64,000 bases of DNA from Saprolegnia diclina VS20 (GCF_000281045.1 NW_008246130.1:174035-238034), one strand, 5' to 3'; shown: positions 1 to 10,349, numbered from the stretch's first letter. The notes: generated from the letters alone by a model not told the origin. Translations and numbers: made by a program.

Positions 1-435
1 ACGGGGCTGGATAGGTGCTGTACGAGTGCGTGGCAGACTGCCGTAGCGTCATCGCCACAGGGCGCAGCTGGCATGGGCCCAACAATCAAGCGCGAGACGT
101 TGCAGACCAAACGACGGACGCTGCGTGCAGGGCTGTAGCACCATCCGACCACTTGCTCTGCTCGCGTGCAAGTACGTTTACATCGACAGCACACGAAGCT
201 TGGCTTCGCAGCTACGCGATGGATAATGCGAGCTGTGCCTTCATCCATGGCCGTGACGATGTGACACGAGGCGCCGCGAAGCTTCAGCCGCCGCCAGCGA
301 ACTTCCGCGGATTAGCCCATGGGCGAGGCTCTCGCGATCATGGCGGGACGTGTCGCACATATGCCACCTGTATGAGGCCAAAAATAATCCTTTCTCGAAA
401 CCGCCTCATCGGTTGTTCCCAGAAAGGCCAACTCG
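1..435. other. 5' window edge, no gene supported
   Basis: I see no supportable gene in this stretch. The long plus-strand frame crossing it continues antiframe through the TMBIM-like gene and has no family resemblance, so I treat it as a composition artefact. The stretch presumably holds the upstream region of the gene at 436. Confidence 0.4.
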
Positions 436-1311
436 ATGATGCTGGCGGTCGCGAGTGCGCCGCCACAGTCGCCGCGGGTGCTGGACAATGCGCTGCATCA
501 GCGCATCCGACGCATCTTCTTTGGCCTGTACACGACGCAGCTCGTGCTGCAGGTGGCCGTCGTTTCGATCCTCGAGGGCGCCGTCTCGAGCGTCTCGCTC
601 GACAACATTGTGATTGGGAAGCAGTACATTTGGGTCTTTGTCGTGATCCTTCTCCTCTGCCTCTTCATCTTGTACCAAAAGCGGTGCCCGTATCCTGCAA
701 GCCTCGGCGTCTTGAGCACATACACGGCCGTGCAAGGCGTGATCTTGGCCGACCTCGACCACCGCGCGACGATCCCGATCTGCCTCGCGTTCTGCGTCTC
801 GTTCTTGGCCACGGTCGTCGTCATGGGCGCTATCTCGCAGTACGTCACGTCGCCGACGACGCTCGTGTGCTACCGCAACGCAGGTGTTGCGTCGCTTCTC
901 GTGGTGGCACTTATCGCGACGGCCGTCAACTTTGGCGCCAACCTCTTTGCCTACCCGGTCTTTCTCGGCTGGATCGGGACGCTCGTCTTCTTTGGGCTCT
1001 GGGTCACGTACGTGGCGTCGCGCATTTCGTACAAGTTTACGCAGTACCTCAAGTACAACGAGCCGCACCGCGTGATGCTCTACTACACGGACATCATGCT
1101 CTTCGTCTTCTTCATGTTCTCGCTCGTCTTTAGCTGCATCGCGTTCGAAGGGTGCGCGTGCTGCGGTGCGTCGGACGACATCCCAGGCGTCATCGACTTC
1201 CGCTTCCCGCTCGACCCGTCGTCCGCCACTGTGGTCGTGCTGCGGCCCAATGCCGTCCAGCCCGATACCGACAAGGCGCCCAACACGACCGAGGTCATCG
1301 CACGCTCCTAA
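436..1311 (+). CDS. TMBIM/Lifeguard (BAX-inhibitor-1)-like multipass membrane protein
   Basis: Intronless frame of 291 residues starting at the ATGATG at 436. It has about seven hydrophobic segments from residue 27 to 240. The last ones carry YYTDIMLFVFFMFSLVF, which resembles the YxDxxxLF signature of the Lifeguard/BI-1 superfamily. The last membrane segment is followed by a cysteine cluster, EGCACCGASDDIPG. The same arrangement occurs in the second copy at 57102-58400, so the two are paralogues near opposite ends of the window. Family members are ER/Golgi calcium-leak and stress proteins; that role is inferred, not shown. It could instead be an oomycete-specific tetra- or heptaspanning family only distantly related to TMBIM. 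Confidence 0.7.
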   Translation: MMLAVASAPPQSPRVLDNALHQRIRRIFFGLYTTQLVLQVAVVSILEGAVSSVSLDNIVIGKQYIWVFVVILLLCLFILYQKRCPYPASLGVLSTYTAVQGVILADLDHRATIPICLAFCVSFLATVVVMGAISQYVTSPTTLVCYRNAGVASLLVVALIATAVNFGANLFAYPVFLGWIGTLVFFGLWVTYVASRISYKFTQYLKYNEPHRVMLYYTDIMLFVFFMFSLVFSCIAFEGCACCGASDDIPGVIDFRFPLDPSSATVVVLRPNAVQPDTDKAPNTTEVIARS

Positions 1312-1440
1312 GCCCGAGCATCCTTCGCTAGGTAGACCATATTTGTTCACGATGATACATTGTCTGTTTCCGCTATCCGCACGAGCTAAGCAAGGCCAGA
1401 AGCGCGACACGAGTGTCTGCAAGTCGTCGTTGGCGATCGC

Positions 1441-3570
1441 TTAGAGAAGCTTTTGTTTTCGAAAGTGCGCGAGAAAGCGGGCTGCGATGAGGTAGCCGAG
1501 GGCAATGGCGAGGACGCCGACGCCGAGCGCCACGTATCCGATGGTCGAGCGCGGATCCGGGTACACGAGCGTCCCGAGGGCGTCCCAGTTGGGCTCGGTC
1601 CACAGCGGCAGGTTGGCGTTCAAGACCTTGAAGAGGCCGGGCGTCGCCTCCTTCTCGAGGCCGGGCGAGTATGCATCGTGGAAGTGGGCGGCGCGCGTCT
1701 TGCAGACGCCCGGGTAGACGCACTCGAGGTCGGTGCCCTTGCAGTCTTTCGAGATCTTGCACGTCGCCGTCGTGGGCTCACCGAGCGCCGCCGCGAGGAA
1801 CGATCGCGTAAACACCTCGTACGCGTTTGGGAACAAGCTCAGCGTGTTCGAGTCCTTCCAGACTACGTCGTCGGCGATGACGGCGACTGTGCCGCTGTTC
1901 GTGCTGTTGAGCACAGCCGTCGCAACGCGATCGCTCGAGTAGACGCCAGCATAGAGCGTCACGGGCGACATGGACAATGGCCACGACGTCGCTGTCAGCG
2001 TCAAGTAGTCGATCATCGAGTTGACAAACGGCACCGAGACCGCCTTCATGAGCGGGCACGACCAGTCGGTCGTGATACACGCAATCATCTCGGCGACAAG
2101 CGTAGCGTTGACCACCGGCGCGGCCACGGTCGAGCCATTGCCCGCCGCGGACGCAAAGAGCGCTTCCGCGAGCACCTGCGCCGCCTTGGTCACGGCGGTC
2201 GCGTCAATCGACGTGTTCACATCAAAGCGACTGTGGTACGTTGCGGGAAACGCAGTGTCGTAGCCCGAGAGCACGGCCGCAACAAGCGATGCGTTGCCGT
2301 ACTCCTTGTCGTTCAAGAACGACACGAGCGGACCCGGCGGGACGCCGCTCACCGAGCTCTTGGCCACGGCACCGTTGGCCGACGGCGCTTTCGTGAGACC
2401 ATCGACGACCGATTGCATGGCCGCGGTCGGCGCCGACGGATTGATGTGCACCGAAAAGTTGGACCCGACGCCAACTTGGTCGATGGCAATCGCTGCTTCG
2501 ATGCGCCCCATGGACAAGCCCGAGATCGCCACACTAGTCGCGAGCGGGCGGGCGCAAAACGACGTGCCGAACGGCGTATTGGCCGTGATCGTGCGCGCAC
2601 AGTTGTTGGCCTTGGCCGTCAGGTCGGCGAGGAACCGGCGCGAGCCGACAAAGCCGTACGCTTCGGCTTGGAAGGCCGCAAAGACAATGTGTTTGCTCAG
2701 CGCCGAGCTCGGAATCGACTTGAAGGCGTCGGCGGCCGCGAGGAGCGCTACGAGACCCGACGCGCCGGCGTTGGCACCCGGCGCGTAGACATGCGAGAAC
2801 GCGTTCGTGTCCATGGCCGCCATGGCCACGAGGATTGGCTTGGTCGCGCTCAGGTCCCCCTTGACGCCCCATGAGCTTTGCCCACCGACCGGGTAGCACT
2901 TGGGGCTGCGTTGGTCGCGGATGTTCTTGAAGCCCAAGCACGTCGGCGAGTCCATCTTGGGCGGGCCAAAGTAGTACTTCATCAGCGAGCGGTACACAAC
3001 GCCGAACGACGAGTCGGTCGGAACGCCATCGTTCTTGGCCGCCAGCGTGACAAAGCGCTGCGCAGCGTCCGCCGACTGCACTTGCACGACGGGGTACGGG
3101 AAGCTTTCGCCCATGAGGTTGCGGCCAAGCGGGTTCCACGAGTAGTTGCCGAACGTCGGGTTGAGCGCACTGTCGATCGTGCTCGCTCCTTGAGGGCTCT
3201 GCGCGTCCAAGTTGTAAGTCGTCGTGTTGCTGCTCGGCGGGTAGATGAGGAGGCCCTTCGTGTACGTGGCATCGAATTTGGCCACGTTGGCCTTGGTGAA
3301 GAGAGCCTCGGGCATGATGAGGATGCTCGTCTCGGCGAGCACGAGGCCATTAAGCTGGTCTTGCGTGGCGACGTTCACAAGGCGAGCGCGGGTGCCCTGC
3401 TTGTCCAGGCTGTGGCAACCAACGTCGCCCTTGGAGTGGAAGAGACGAACGCATTCGCCGGCGGGAACGATCGGATTGCTGGGCGCGCCCGCAGTCACGG
3501 CGCCGCCCTCGACTATGGAGGCGACGCAGGCCGCGAGGAGCCAAGCGACTACGCGGCAAGGACGCACCAT
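1441..3570 (-). CDS. NCSTN: Nicastrin, gamma-secretase subunit
   Basis: Intronless 709-residue type I membrane protein. An N-terminal signal peptide (hydrophobic core VVAWLLAACVASIVEG) is followed by a large ectodomain, then one membrane segment near the C-terminus (about residues 677-697, IGYVALGVGVLAIALGYLIA) and a short basic tail. The ectodomain has the nicastrin/M28-peptidase-like fold signature: a cysteine-rich N-terminus, a region VAMAAMDTNAFSH, and FQAEAYGFVGSRRFL, which corresponds to the DYIGS region of animal nicastrin. Many N-glycosylation sequons are present. In other organisms nicastrin is the glycosylated substrate-gating subunit of presenilin/gamma-secretase and has no peptidase activity. 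Length matches the family (about 700). Its 3' end lies 129 bp from the convergent TMBIM-like gene. Confidence 0.88.
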   Translation of the reverse strand: MVRPCRVVAWLLAACVASIVEGGAVTAGAPSNPIVPAGECVRLFHSKGDVGCHSLDKQGTRARLVNVATQDQLNGLVLAETSILIMPEALFTKANVAKFDATYTKGLLIYPPSSNTTTYNLDAQSPQGASTIDSALNPTFGNYSWNPLGRNLMGESFPYPVVQVQSADAAQRFVTLAAKNDGVPTDSSFGVVYRSLMKYYFGPPKMDSPTCLGFKNIRDQRSPKCYPVGGQSSWGVKGDLSATKPILVAMAAMDTNAFSHVYAPGANAGASGLVALLAAADAFKSIPSSALSKHIVFAAFQAEAYGFVGSRRFLADLTAKANNCARTITANTPFGTSFCARPLATSVAISGLSMGRIEAAIAIDQVGVGSNFSVHINPSAPTAAMQSVVDGLTKAPSANGAVAKSSVSGVPPGPLVSFLNDKEYGNASLVAAVLSGYDTAFPATYHSRFDVNTSIDATAVTKAAQVLAEALFASAAGNGSTVAAPVVNATLVAEMIACITTDWSCPLMKAVSVPFVNSMIDYLTLTATSWPLSMSPVTLYAGVYSSDRVATAVLNSTNSGTVAVIADDVVWKDSNTLSLFPNAYEVFTRSFLAAALGEPTTATCKISKDCKGTDLECVYPGVCKTRAAHFHDAYSPGLEKEATPGLFKVLNANLPLWTEPNWDALGTLVYPDPRSTIGYVALGVGVLAIALGYLIAARFLAHFRKQKLL

Positions 3571-4512
3571 CGTCGGTCGTCAGAATACAGAACAAGCATC
3601 CCAACATTCCATGTTCGATCCGGATACGTATCCGGCTCAGCGGGTTGTGGGATCCGCATAGAGTATCCGGAGAAGATCGGATTCATTATGCGGATGCATA
3701 TCCGGATGTCGTTGCCGGGAACCGCCTGTTGAATCTCAGCATACTTCTCAAAAGCATCTCAATGGCTGGCACTTTCTGAAGGCTTTCCCAGATGGCGTCG
3801 CCATCATCCATTGGCAAATTGCCCTTCGCCGCCCATCCCCGTAATATCGTGCACTGGTATTACAAAAAATCTGGTTTAACGTAAACGAAGCAGCCTTTAA
3901 CGTGTACTATAAATCCAGCTCGCTTATCCAGGAAGGTATAGTAGGACCATGACACAAGACGCGTCGTCGAGGCGAGCGGGTGCTTCGTCGGCGATCTTCT
4001 TCGTCCGACGTCCACTGGCCCTCCGCTGCCTTCTTATCCGGACGGATATCCGGAAAATGATGTTGAAGTGCTTTGAAACGACCATGGGCTTCGTGGCACG
4101 AGTGTCCTAGTCCGCTCATACAAAGTTCAAGATTCCTCGGGATGTGGCGGCTACAAATCGGACAAGTCCGAATTCTAGACATGTCCCAGGCCGATCCTTC
4201 CGGACCGGCCACAGCAATTAAATTGTTGATGGCGGCCGCGCCGGTTTTTTATTACCATTTGGTGCCTCTACGACGTGTCTATGTAAGGCAGTGTAATTAA
4301 ATAGAGGGTCGTATTTAAAAAGATATGGGCGATTTCTGGTCGGACCGGGAGGCCACGCTTAAATGTGGCATGTTGACGTCATATGTGGTGAAATCCATCC
4401 ACACATTTCTTCGGCGGTTCATTTCCGGTTTGCCTCCGCCGAGCTCAAGACGTACGAGATTGCACTTTCCGAGTCGTATTAGATCTGAGTTGTGTATCTA
4501 GTTGCTGCTACC
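3571..4512. other. Divergent intergenic region, nicastrin/citrate synthase
   Basis: About 940 bp without a supported gene. It is notable for a dense set of TATCCGGATA-like elements (3619-3635, 3664-3671, 3699-3707, 4034-4042, 4044-4054), most within 140 bp of the nicastrin start. No RNA gene was recognised. Confidence 0.5.
3619..3707. promoter_or_regulatory. Cluster of TCCGGATA elements upstream of nicastrin
   Basis: Positions 3620-3635 form a perfect 16-bp palindrome (CCGGATACGTATCCGG). Further copies lie at 3664-3671 and 3699-3707. The cluster begins 49 bp upstream of the nicastrin start codon. The same core recurs upstream of many genes in this window, so I infer a transcription-factor or core-promoter element. 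Confidence 0.55.
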
Positions 4513-5895
4513 ATGAGCCTCTTTGCGTCCACCCTGCGCCGCGCCGCCGCCAAGACGTCCACGAAGGCCTTCTCGACGTCCACGAGCTCGCTCTTCGAAG
4601 TGCTCAAGGAGCAGGTCCCGCTCCGCCAGGAAGCCATGAAGAAGCTCAAGGCCGAGCACGGCAACAAGGTGCTCGGTGAAGTCACGGTCGACCAGTGCAT
4701 TGGTGGTGCCCGTGACGTCAAGTGCATGCTCTGGGAAACCTCGCTCCTCGATGCCGAGGAGGGTATCCGCTTCCGCGGCTACACGATCCCGGAGCTCCAG
4801 AAGAAGCTCCCGACCGCTGTCGAGGGCGGCGAGCCGCTCCCGGAAGGTCTCATCTGGCTTCTCTTGACGGGTGAGATCCCGTCGAAGGCCCAAGCCGACA
4901 GCTTGACGGCTGAGTTCCACGCTCGCTCGAAGCTCCCTGACCACGTCAAGGCCGTGCTCTGCGACTTGCCCAAGAACATGCACCCGATGACGCAGTTCTC
5001 GATCGCCATCATGGCCATGCAGACGGACAGCATCTTTGCCCGCAAGTACCAGGAGGGCATCCACAAGTCGACGTACTGGCACCACACGTACGAAGACATG
5101 CTTAACGTCATTGCCCGCATCCCGGAGATCGCCGCCACGATCTACCGCAACTCGTACTTCGACGAGTGCCTCGACATGCAGTACGACTCGTCGGTCGATT
5201 ATGCCGCCAACTTTGCGCGTCTCCTCGGCTACAACGACCCGCACTTCGACGAGCTCATGCGTCTCTACCTCGTGATCCACAGCGACCACGAGGGCGGTAA
5301 TGCCAGCGCGCACACGACGCACCTTGTCGGCTCGACGCTCGCGGATCCTTACCTCTCGGTGGCCGCCGGCCTCAACGCCCTTGCTGGCCCACTCCACGGC
5401 CTCGCCAACCAGGAAGTGCTTGGCTGGATCATGGACCTCGATGAAGAGTTCAAGTCGAAGAACCTCGACGTGAACAAGGAGACGATCACGCAGTTCGCTT
5501 GGGACACGCTCAACTCGGGCAAGGTCATCCCGGGCTACGGCCACGCCGTGCTCCGCAAGACGGACCCGCGCTACTCGTGCCAGCGTGAGTTCGCCCTCAA
5601 GCACATGCCGGAGGACCGCCTCTTCAAGATCGTCGAAACTATTTACCAGGTCATGCCGGGTGTCTTGACGGAACACGGCAAGACGAAGAACCCGTACCCG
5701 AACGTCGACTCGCACTCGGGCGTCCTCCTCCACCACTACGGCCTCACGCAGAAGAACTACTACACGGTGCTCTTCGGTGTCTCGCGCGCCATGGGTGTGC
5801 TCTCGCAGCTCTTCTGGGACCGCGCTCTCGGCCTCCCGCTCGAGCGCCCCAAGTCGGTCACGTCGGAATGGATCAACAACAACTTCAAGAAGTAA
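4513..5895 (+). CDS. CIT1: Citrate synthase, mitochondrial
   Basis: Intronless, 460 residues. The start is the ATG at 4513 (context GCTACCATGAG); an in-frame GTG 21 bp upstream is not needed. It condenses acetyl-CoA and oxaloacetate to citrate in the TCA cycle. The N-terminus (MSLFASTLRRAAAKTSTKAF) is Arg/Ser/Thr-rich and lacks acids, as expected of a mitochondrial presequence. Conserved catalytic blocks are present: GPLHGLANQEVL with the first active-site histidine, GYGHAVLRKTDPRY with the second, and NVDSHSGVLLHHYG with the catalytic aspartate. The C-terminus matches the eukaryotic type-I enzyme (RALGLPLERPKS). Length is the usual one. The neighbour is another mitochondrial gene, TIM22. Confidence 0.97.
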   Translation: MSLFASTLRRAAAKTSTKAFSTSTSSLFEVLKEQVPLRQEAMKKLKAEHGNKVLGEVTVDQCIGGARDVKCMLWETSLLDAEEGIRFRGYTIPELQKKLPTAVEGGEPLPEGLIWLLLTGEIPSKAQADSLTAEFHARSKLPDHVKAVLCDLPKNMHPMTQFSIAIMAMQTDSIFARKYQEGIHKSTYWHHTYEDMLNVIARIPEIAATIYRNSYFDECLDMQYDSSVDYAANFARLLGYNDPHFDELMRLYLVIHSDHEGGNASAHTTHLVGSTLADPYLSVAAGLNALAGPLHGLANQEVLGWIMDLDEEFKSKNLDVNKETITQFAWDTLNSGKVIPGYGHAVLRKTDPRYSCQREFALKHMPEDRLFKIVETIYQVMPGVLTEHGKTKNPYPNVDSHSGVLLHHYGLTQKNYYTVLFGVSRAMGVLSQLFWDRALGLPLERPKSVTSEWINNNFKK

Positions 5896-6364
5896 GCGCG
5901 CCTCCTCCAACCACGACTGTACTCGTAGTATACTATTACTATCTAACACACAACACACACGAGATGGGCTATATTCCTACACGGGCTTGATGCTTCAAGA
6001 GGCCAAAAGGGCAAACTCCAACGGCAAACTCGACGAGCTGGCGACCACCCGCCCGTCTTGGTCTCTGGTCGGCGACAGGGATAGCCCCGTGGCGCGTCAT
6101 GGACACTTTCTTGATCATGATCTGGCGTCGAAGGATACCTTCTTGAAGTTGACGGCGATTGGTGCTTGGCCTACGCCTGCACAAATTGCACCCGATTTGC
6201 TAATCATGCTCGCCGCCAGTCGTTGCCGACGATGAAGGCAACGGAACCCGCCGCCGGCAGCTGGGCGCGGAGAACAGCGGCCCGCTGGGTACCGGCGACG
6301 ACAGCGACCAAGATACGGACAGTGATTGCATATTGAAGCCGCCATTTCCACTACATTCTCTACT
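5896..6364. other. Convergent 3' region, no gene seen
   Basis: About 470 bp between the 3' ends of citrate synthase and TIM22. Short frames here show no family resemblance. It probably holds the two 3' UTRs. Confidence 0.45.
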
Positions 6365-7078
6365 CTAATCGCCGCCGTGCATAAAGTGCTCCATGGCGGC
6401 CGAGAACGCAGCCATGCCACCGCACGCGAGGCACTGCGCTTGGGGGCCTTGACCCGCAGCAAAGACGGCGCCCGTCGCGCAGCCCGCGATGGCCACGCTC
6501 GTGATGTCGTGATGGCCGCGACCCTTGTCGACAAGGCATTCCATGCCCGAGATCATGGCTACATAAGCGCATAGATGGGTTCGTGCACGCGAGGAAGTAG
6601 CGAAACGAACCCGAGAAGAAAAGAAAGTTGCGGCCCCACGACGTGCTCTTCTCGCCGATCATACGCCCCGATACTTGTAGCTAGAACCAGACGCAGTTAG
6701 GAGAAGCCTCAGAGCATGGACACGCACGCTACCTGTTCACGCCACGGCACCTTGGGCAACTCGCGCTGACCAGGCACCGGAATCGGCGGAGTGATCGCTT
6801 CGTACGAGCTCAAGAGGAGGCCCATGGCGCGGCCCAGCACGTAGCCTACAAGGCTTGAGCCAACACAGCAACGTTGGCGGCTACGTACCCATCGCGCCCG
6901 ACGTGATGGTCTTGAAGGCGCATGTGTCTGCGATCGAGATCGGGTAGAAGTTCGGGATGGCCTGGCCTGGCGCAAAGGACGTGCTCCGAGGGAATGTGAA
7001 CGGGTTGAACGAGTACGGGTACGTCGTCGCCGGCGACGGCGTCCCCGACGGCGGCTTCACCACTGGCTGCTCCTCCAT
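6365..7078 (-). CDS. TIM22: Mitochondrial import inner-membrane translocase TIM22
   Basis: Four exons on the minus strand: 6889-7078, 6733-6845, 6611-6680 and 6365-6558 (introns 43, 52 and 52 nt). They give 188 residues. The Tim17/22/23 fold is clear: GYVLGRAMGLLLSSYEA, then SWGRNFLFFSAMISGMECL across the third splice, then the diagnostic DITSVAIAGCATGAVFAA and GGMAAFSAAMEHF near the C-terminus. TIM22 is the channel that inserts carrier proteins into the inner membrane, and a carrier of that class (phosphate carrier) lies at the other end of the window. The start is the ATG at 7078 (MEEQPVVKPP). An upstream in-frame ATG near 7147 would add about 23 residues. Reading through the introns gives stops. 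Confidence 0.9.
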
Positions 7079-7756
7079 CTCCAATGCAACTTCACTCGCC
7101 GACGGAGCGAACCCGCGTATCCGGCATCTTCCGGATAACGGGGACATCAACCGGTGGCAACCTTTCTCCTTTCGCAACGCACACTATTTTGCTCGTCATG
7201 ACGTGGCAATCCACACGCACACTTGCGTGTACGCAGTTCTCCGTTGTATCAGAGCATAACTTTAGCGTTCGTGTCGACTTTCCTTGTGGTAAGGTTATTC
7301 CTCTTCGTTTCAAGCACCACGTGCAGCGCTCTTGCAGCGGGCTTGAGCATGGCTGCTGCTGTCGACGATGCATATGACAGACTTGCGCTTCCTGCAACCA
7401 ACTCCAAAACCCACGCGGTTGCTTGTGGACCGGGCAGCCGACCGTCATTTTCGAATACGGCGCATGCAATGTGCTGGCGGCTTGCACGTACGTGCATCCA
7501 AGCTATGTATCCATGCGTATAGTAAACGAGTTGACGCAGCAGAATATCACTGCAGATCGACAGCGACAACGCACACTGTGCTTGGCACTTCCGAGCATGA
7601 TGTGAGCGACCACGCAGGGTACGTGTCGCCAGGATTCAAATGCGGGGATGGGATGCCAGCTATCACCTTTGGTGGCGCATCTTCAACGGGGCCGACGTAC
7701 CAATCAGCCGTCGCTCGAAGGACCCACCCCATATTCTCTGCCATTCTTCGCGTACC
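7079..7756. other. Divergent intergenic region, TIM22/DNase II
   Basis: About 680 bp. It carries a TATCCGG/TCCGGATA pair at 7119-7137, about 45-60 bp upstream of the TIM22 start. Other frames here have no recognisable family. Confidence 0.45.
7119..7137. promoter_or_regulatory. TATCCGG...TCCGGATA element upstream of TIM22
   Basis: TATCCGG at 7119-7125 and TCCGGATA at 7130-7137 form an imperfect inverted arrangement 41-59 bp upstream of the chosen TIM22 start codon. It is one of a recurrent set in the window. Confidence 0.5.
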
Positions 7757-9350
7757 ATGCTTGCACGGTGGTTTGTCGTGCTCCTCCTCGGCGTTGCAGC
7801 CGCTTCGTCCTCGACTGGTGCGTCCATCGATGCGCTCGATGGGTTTGGCCAGCCGGTCGACTGGTGGGCGATCCTCAAGTTACCATCGCAGGTCAAGAAC
7901 GCGGCCGGCAAGCTCGTGCCGACGTGCGATTGCACCGCGCCGTCGTGCACGGACGACAAGGCGCGCGGGTCCGGCCTCTGCTACCTCTACGCCGACGCCA
8001 AGAACCCGACGTTCCGGTACTTCAAGGACCTTGGCTACGACTGCCTCGGCCAAGGCGGCAACGACCCGCTGAGCCATACGCTCAAGCAAAAGGCGTCGTC
8101 GCCTTACTGGGCGTATTACAACGACCAGTTTTACGCCATTGCGCAGGGCGACAGCACCGCGCGGCAGTGCTCGGGCACGAACACCTTTAACGCCCACGCC
8201 AAAGGCTTCTTGGCGTTCGACGCAATCACGGGCGGCGTCGCGCTGCAGGCGTCGATTCCCAACTACCCCGATCCAAGTGATGATGCCTCAGGCTTTGTGC
8301 CGCTCGGCTGCCAAGGCGAAAACAACGTCCAGTACGCCCAGCATATCTTTGCCATGTCACTTCCTGCAACGAGCGTGGACGCACTGGGTCGCGGCCTCCA
8401 GGTCGCACGCGTTTGCTCGGCCAACTTTTACAAGGCGGACGCCGACATCATGACAAGCGCGTCGTTACGGGCGGCGAACGTTCCGTCGTCGCTGCAGTCG
8501 ATGGTCGATGCGCTCACCAAGCCGCGGCTGCCCAAGACGCCGTCAACGACGCTGGTGCTCGAGACCAAGGCCAAGATGGCGATCACGTCCGTCTTCAAGG
8601 CCGGCATTGATGCGCTGCCGCCATGGGCTCTCGTCGCGCAGTCGCTCAACACGGACGTGAGTGCAGCGACGTGGTGGGACGGCGCCAGCGGCATCCCGAC
8701 GCTCTGTGCGGGCGACGTCTACGCCTCGGCGTCGCACGCGTTCTGCATCGGCCGCCCACTTAACCTCACATCCGACGGCACGTTTACCTTCAACGTCGAA
8801 AACCTCGTCGCAGCCACGTACGTTGCTGATATTTGATACAGTGCTCGATATGGGGGTAGGTTTCCGCTGCCAAATATGGGCCAAGTGTCGTGGTCCCTTC
8901 TCGGTGGCGTAGGCGCCGGCGGCAACCATGGTACGCGTCGTCCACAATGTTGTGTGTACTTAGTCGTGAACGCTGTGTGTAGCCAAGTGGGGTCTCTCGA
9001 CGCCGCGAAAGACAGGGACGAGATCGCTCTCGGTCTTTGGCGACCTCAACATGGAGGGATTCCCGTGCTCGACCAACTGCGCGGGCTCCCAGGGCGGGCG
9101 TGGCGGCGCCTTCCACGCGCTCAACGTCCCCGCGCTCCACGAGAGCTTGGCGAGCCTCGTGTCGTCCGTCTGCTCGTGCGAGATGAAGAGCGCTGGCTAC
9201 GTCCAGGCGCGGATGTGCAATGCTGGCTGCTACAAGCGCTTGGGCGACACGTTTCGCGAAGAAGAGCTGCCAACGCTCACGACGAGCACAAGCTACTGGA
9301 GCAAGAACGCAGCACTCGCCCGCAACCACTCCTACGATCCAAGCCCGTAG
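7757..9350 (+). CDS. Secreted deoxyribonuclease II-like acid nuclease
   Basis: Three exons (7757-8817, 8860-8930, 8983-9350; introns 42 and 52 nt) give 499 residues. The N-terminus MLARWFVVLLLGVAAASSS is a signal peptide. The DNase II family pattern is clear: VDWWAILKLPS near the N-terminus, SSPYWAYYNDQ, and the C-terminal histidine motif NHAKWGLS. That motif equals the catalytic DHxKW box of DNase II and is assembled across the second intron; unspliced DNA does not encode it. Cysteine pairs are abundant, as in secreted enzymes. DNase II cleaves DNA at acid pH in lysosomes or outside the cell. An extracellular or vacuolar nuclease is a reasonable inference for an osmotroph. N replaces the first D of the usual DHAKW. 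Confidence 0.88.
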
Positions 9351-9411
9351 GAATCGAAGTCCAGGATGACGGAAAGTCATGATTTGCCACAGAAGAACGA
9401 CAAAAGCGTAT

Positions 9412-10210
9412 TCAAACCCACCTTGAACGATGGGACTGGGAAGCTATGAAGACAGTCCCGTCAAGTGGGGCTGTCACGAGCGCCTGACATGGCTTCTCGG
9501 ATGTGTGTACGAAATACCGGTCACCGACAACCGTATTGAGCTGCAGGGTCGCGTTCGCGTGGCCTTGGAGCGCATTGAGGAAAAACTGCGTCGAGTTCAA
9601 ATTTGTTGCCGTGAAGTTGAGTGTGAACGGGTGCATCGGGAACTGCGACGCAGTGGCCGAGTCCCGTGGGAGCCGCAGCGCGGGAAACGCATTCTCCTGG
9701 AACGGTACCTCTGAAATCGAGAACTTGCTGGCGTCGATGACGAGACTGCTGTCCTTTATGGTCCTGAGCCCGTCCAGCAAGCGGCCGAATGTCGTCTGCT
9801 GAACGTGAGCAGGCGGCCGGCTTGTCTTCTTCGGTGCCGGACGAGCCAAATCGGGACACAGCGTCTGCGCGATCGCAAACGCGTCGTCGTCGGTCAGACC
9901 ACGATAAGTTATCGTGGCCCATGACCAGGCGGTCGAGGTCCCGAAAGCCGCCGAGCTGGATGGAGCACCAATGCATCTTCTTGAGCGACGGCAAGCCGAG
10001 CGTCCACAGAATGAGTGCTTCTTTGCACTTGAACTCCACATTGTTGAGCTTGAGCACGCGAACGCTTGGCGGCTGGAAGGTCGCAAAGTTGTCGGGGAGT
10101 GCGTTGATCCACCTACGATGGAGAGCAAGCTTTTGGAGGCGTGGCATCGCCGGCAGAAGGCCAAGGACGTGAATTCCGGCACCCCACGTCGAGGACAACA
10201 TGACCGTCAT
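9412..10210 (-). CDS. Leucine-rich-repeat-like protein, structure doubtful
   Basis: Two frames on the minus strand carry LRR-like sequence. The first starts at the ATG at 10210 (MPRLQKLALHR, SVRVLKLNNVEFKCKEALI, LPSLKKMHWCSIQLGGF). The second ends at 9412 and includes LTDDDAFAIAQTLCPDL and TLNFTATNLNSTQFFLNAL. The frame changes near 9900-9926. A 61-nt GT-AG intron (9865-9925) would join them, but it would delete the LTDDDAFAIAQ part, which itself looks coding. A one-base shift in a recent pseudogene is equally possible. A possible upstream exon (10270-10341) begins only 8 bp after the NAE1 stop, which I find suspicious. Function unknown; LRR proteins usually bind other proteins. Confidence 0.45.
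9899..9917. repeat. Perfect inverted repeat at frame change
   Basis: CCACGATAA and TTATCGTGG, 9-bp arms separated by a single base. It sits exactly where the reading frame of the LRR-like gene switches. Confidence 0.7.
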
Positions 10211-10349
10211 CTTTGTCTAACGTTAAATCGTATACGCACCATGCTTTGTAAGCTGCAAGCGCGCAATACGTCATCGTCTAGCCTGCGAATGCTGGTGACA
10301 TGTACAACAAACCACCGACTGAACCAGATCAAGATCGTCATTCAAAGAC

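Noticed and set aside
15..1133. 372-residue plus-strand frame at the window start
   Set aside because: Low-complexity Arg/His/Leu composition and out of frame with the TMBIM-like protein, which has clear membrane segments and the conserved Cys end.
10217..10239. 23-nt intron near the start of the LRR-like gene
   Set aside because: Too short for this genome; a 53-nt alternative (10217-10269) exists, and the upstream exon itself is doubtful because it starts 8 bp after the NAE1 stop.
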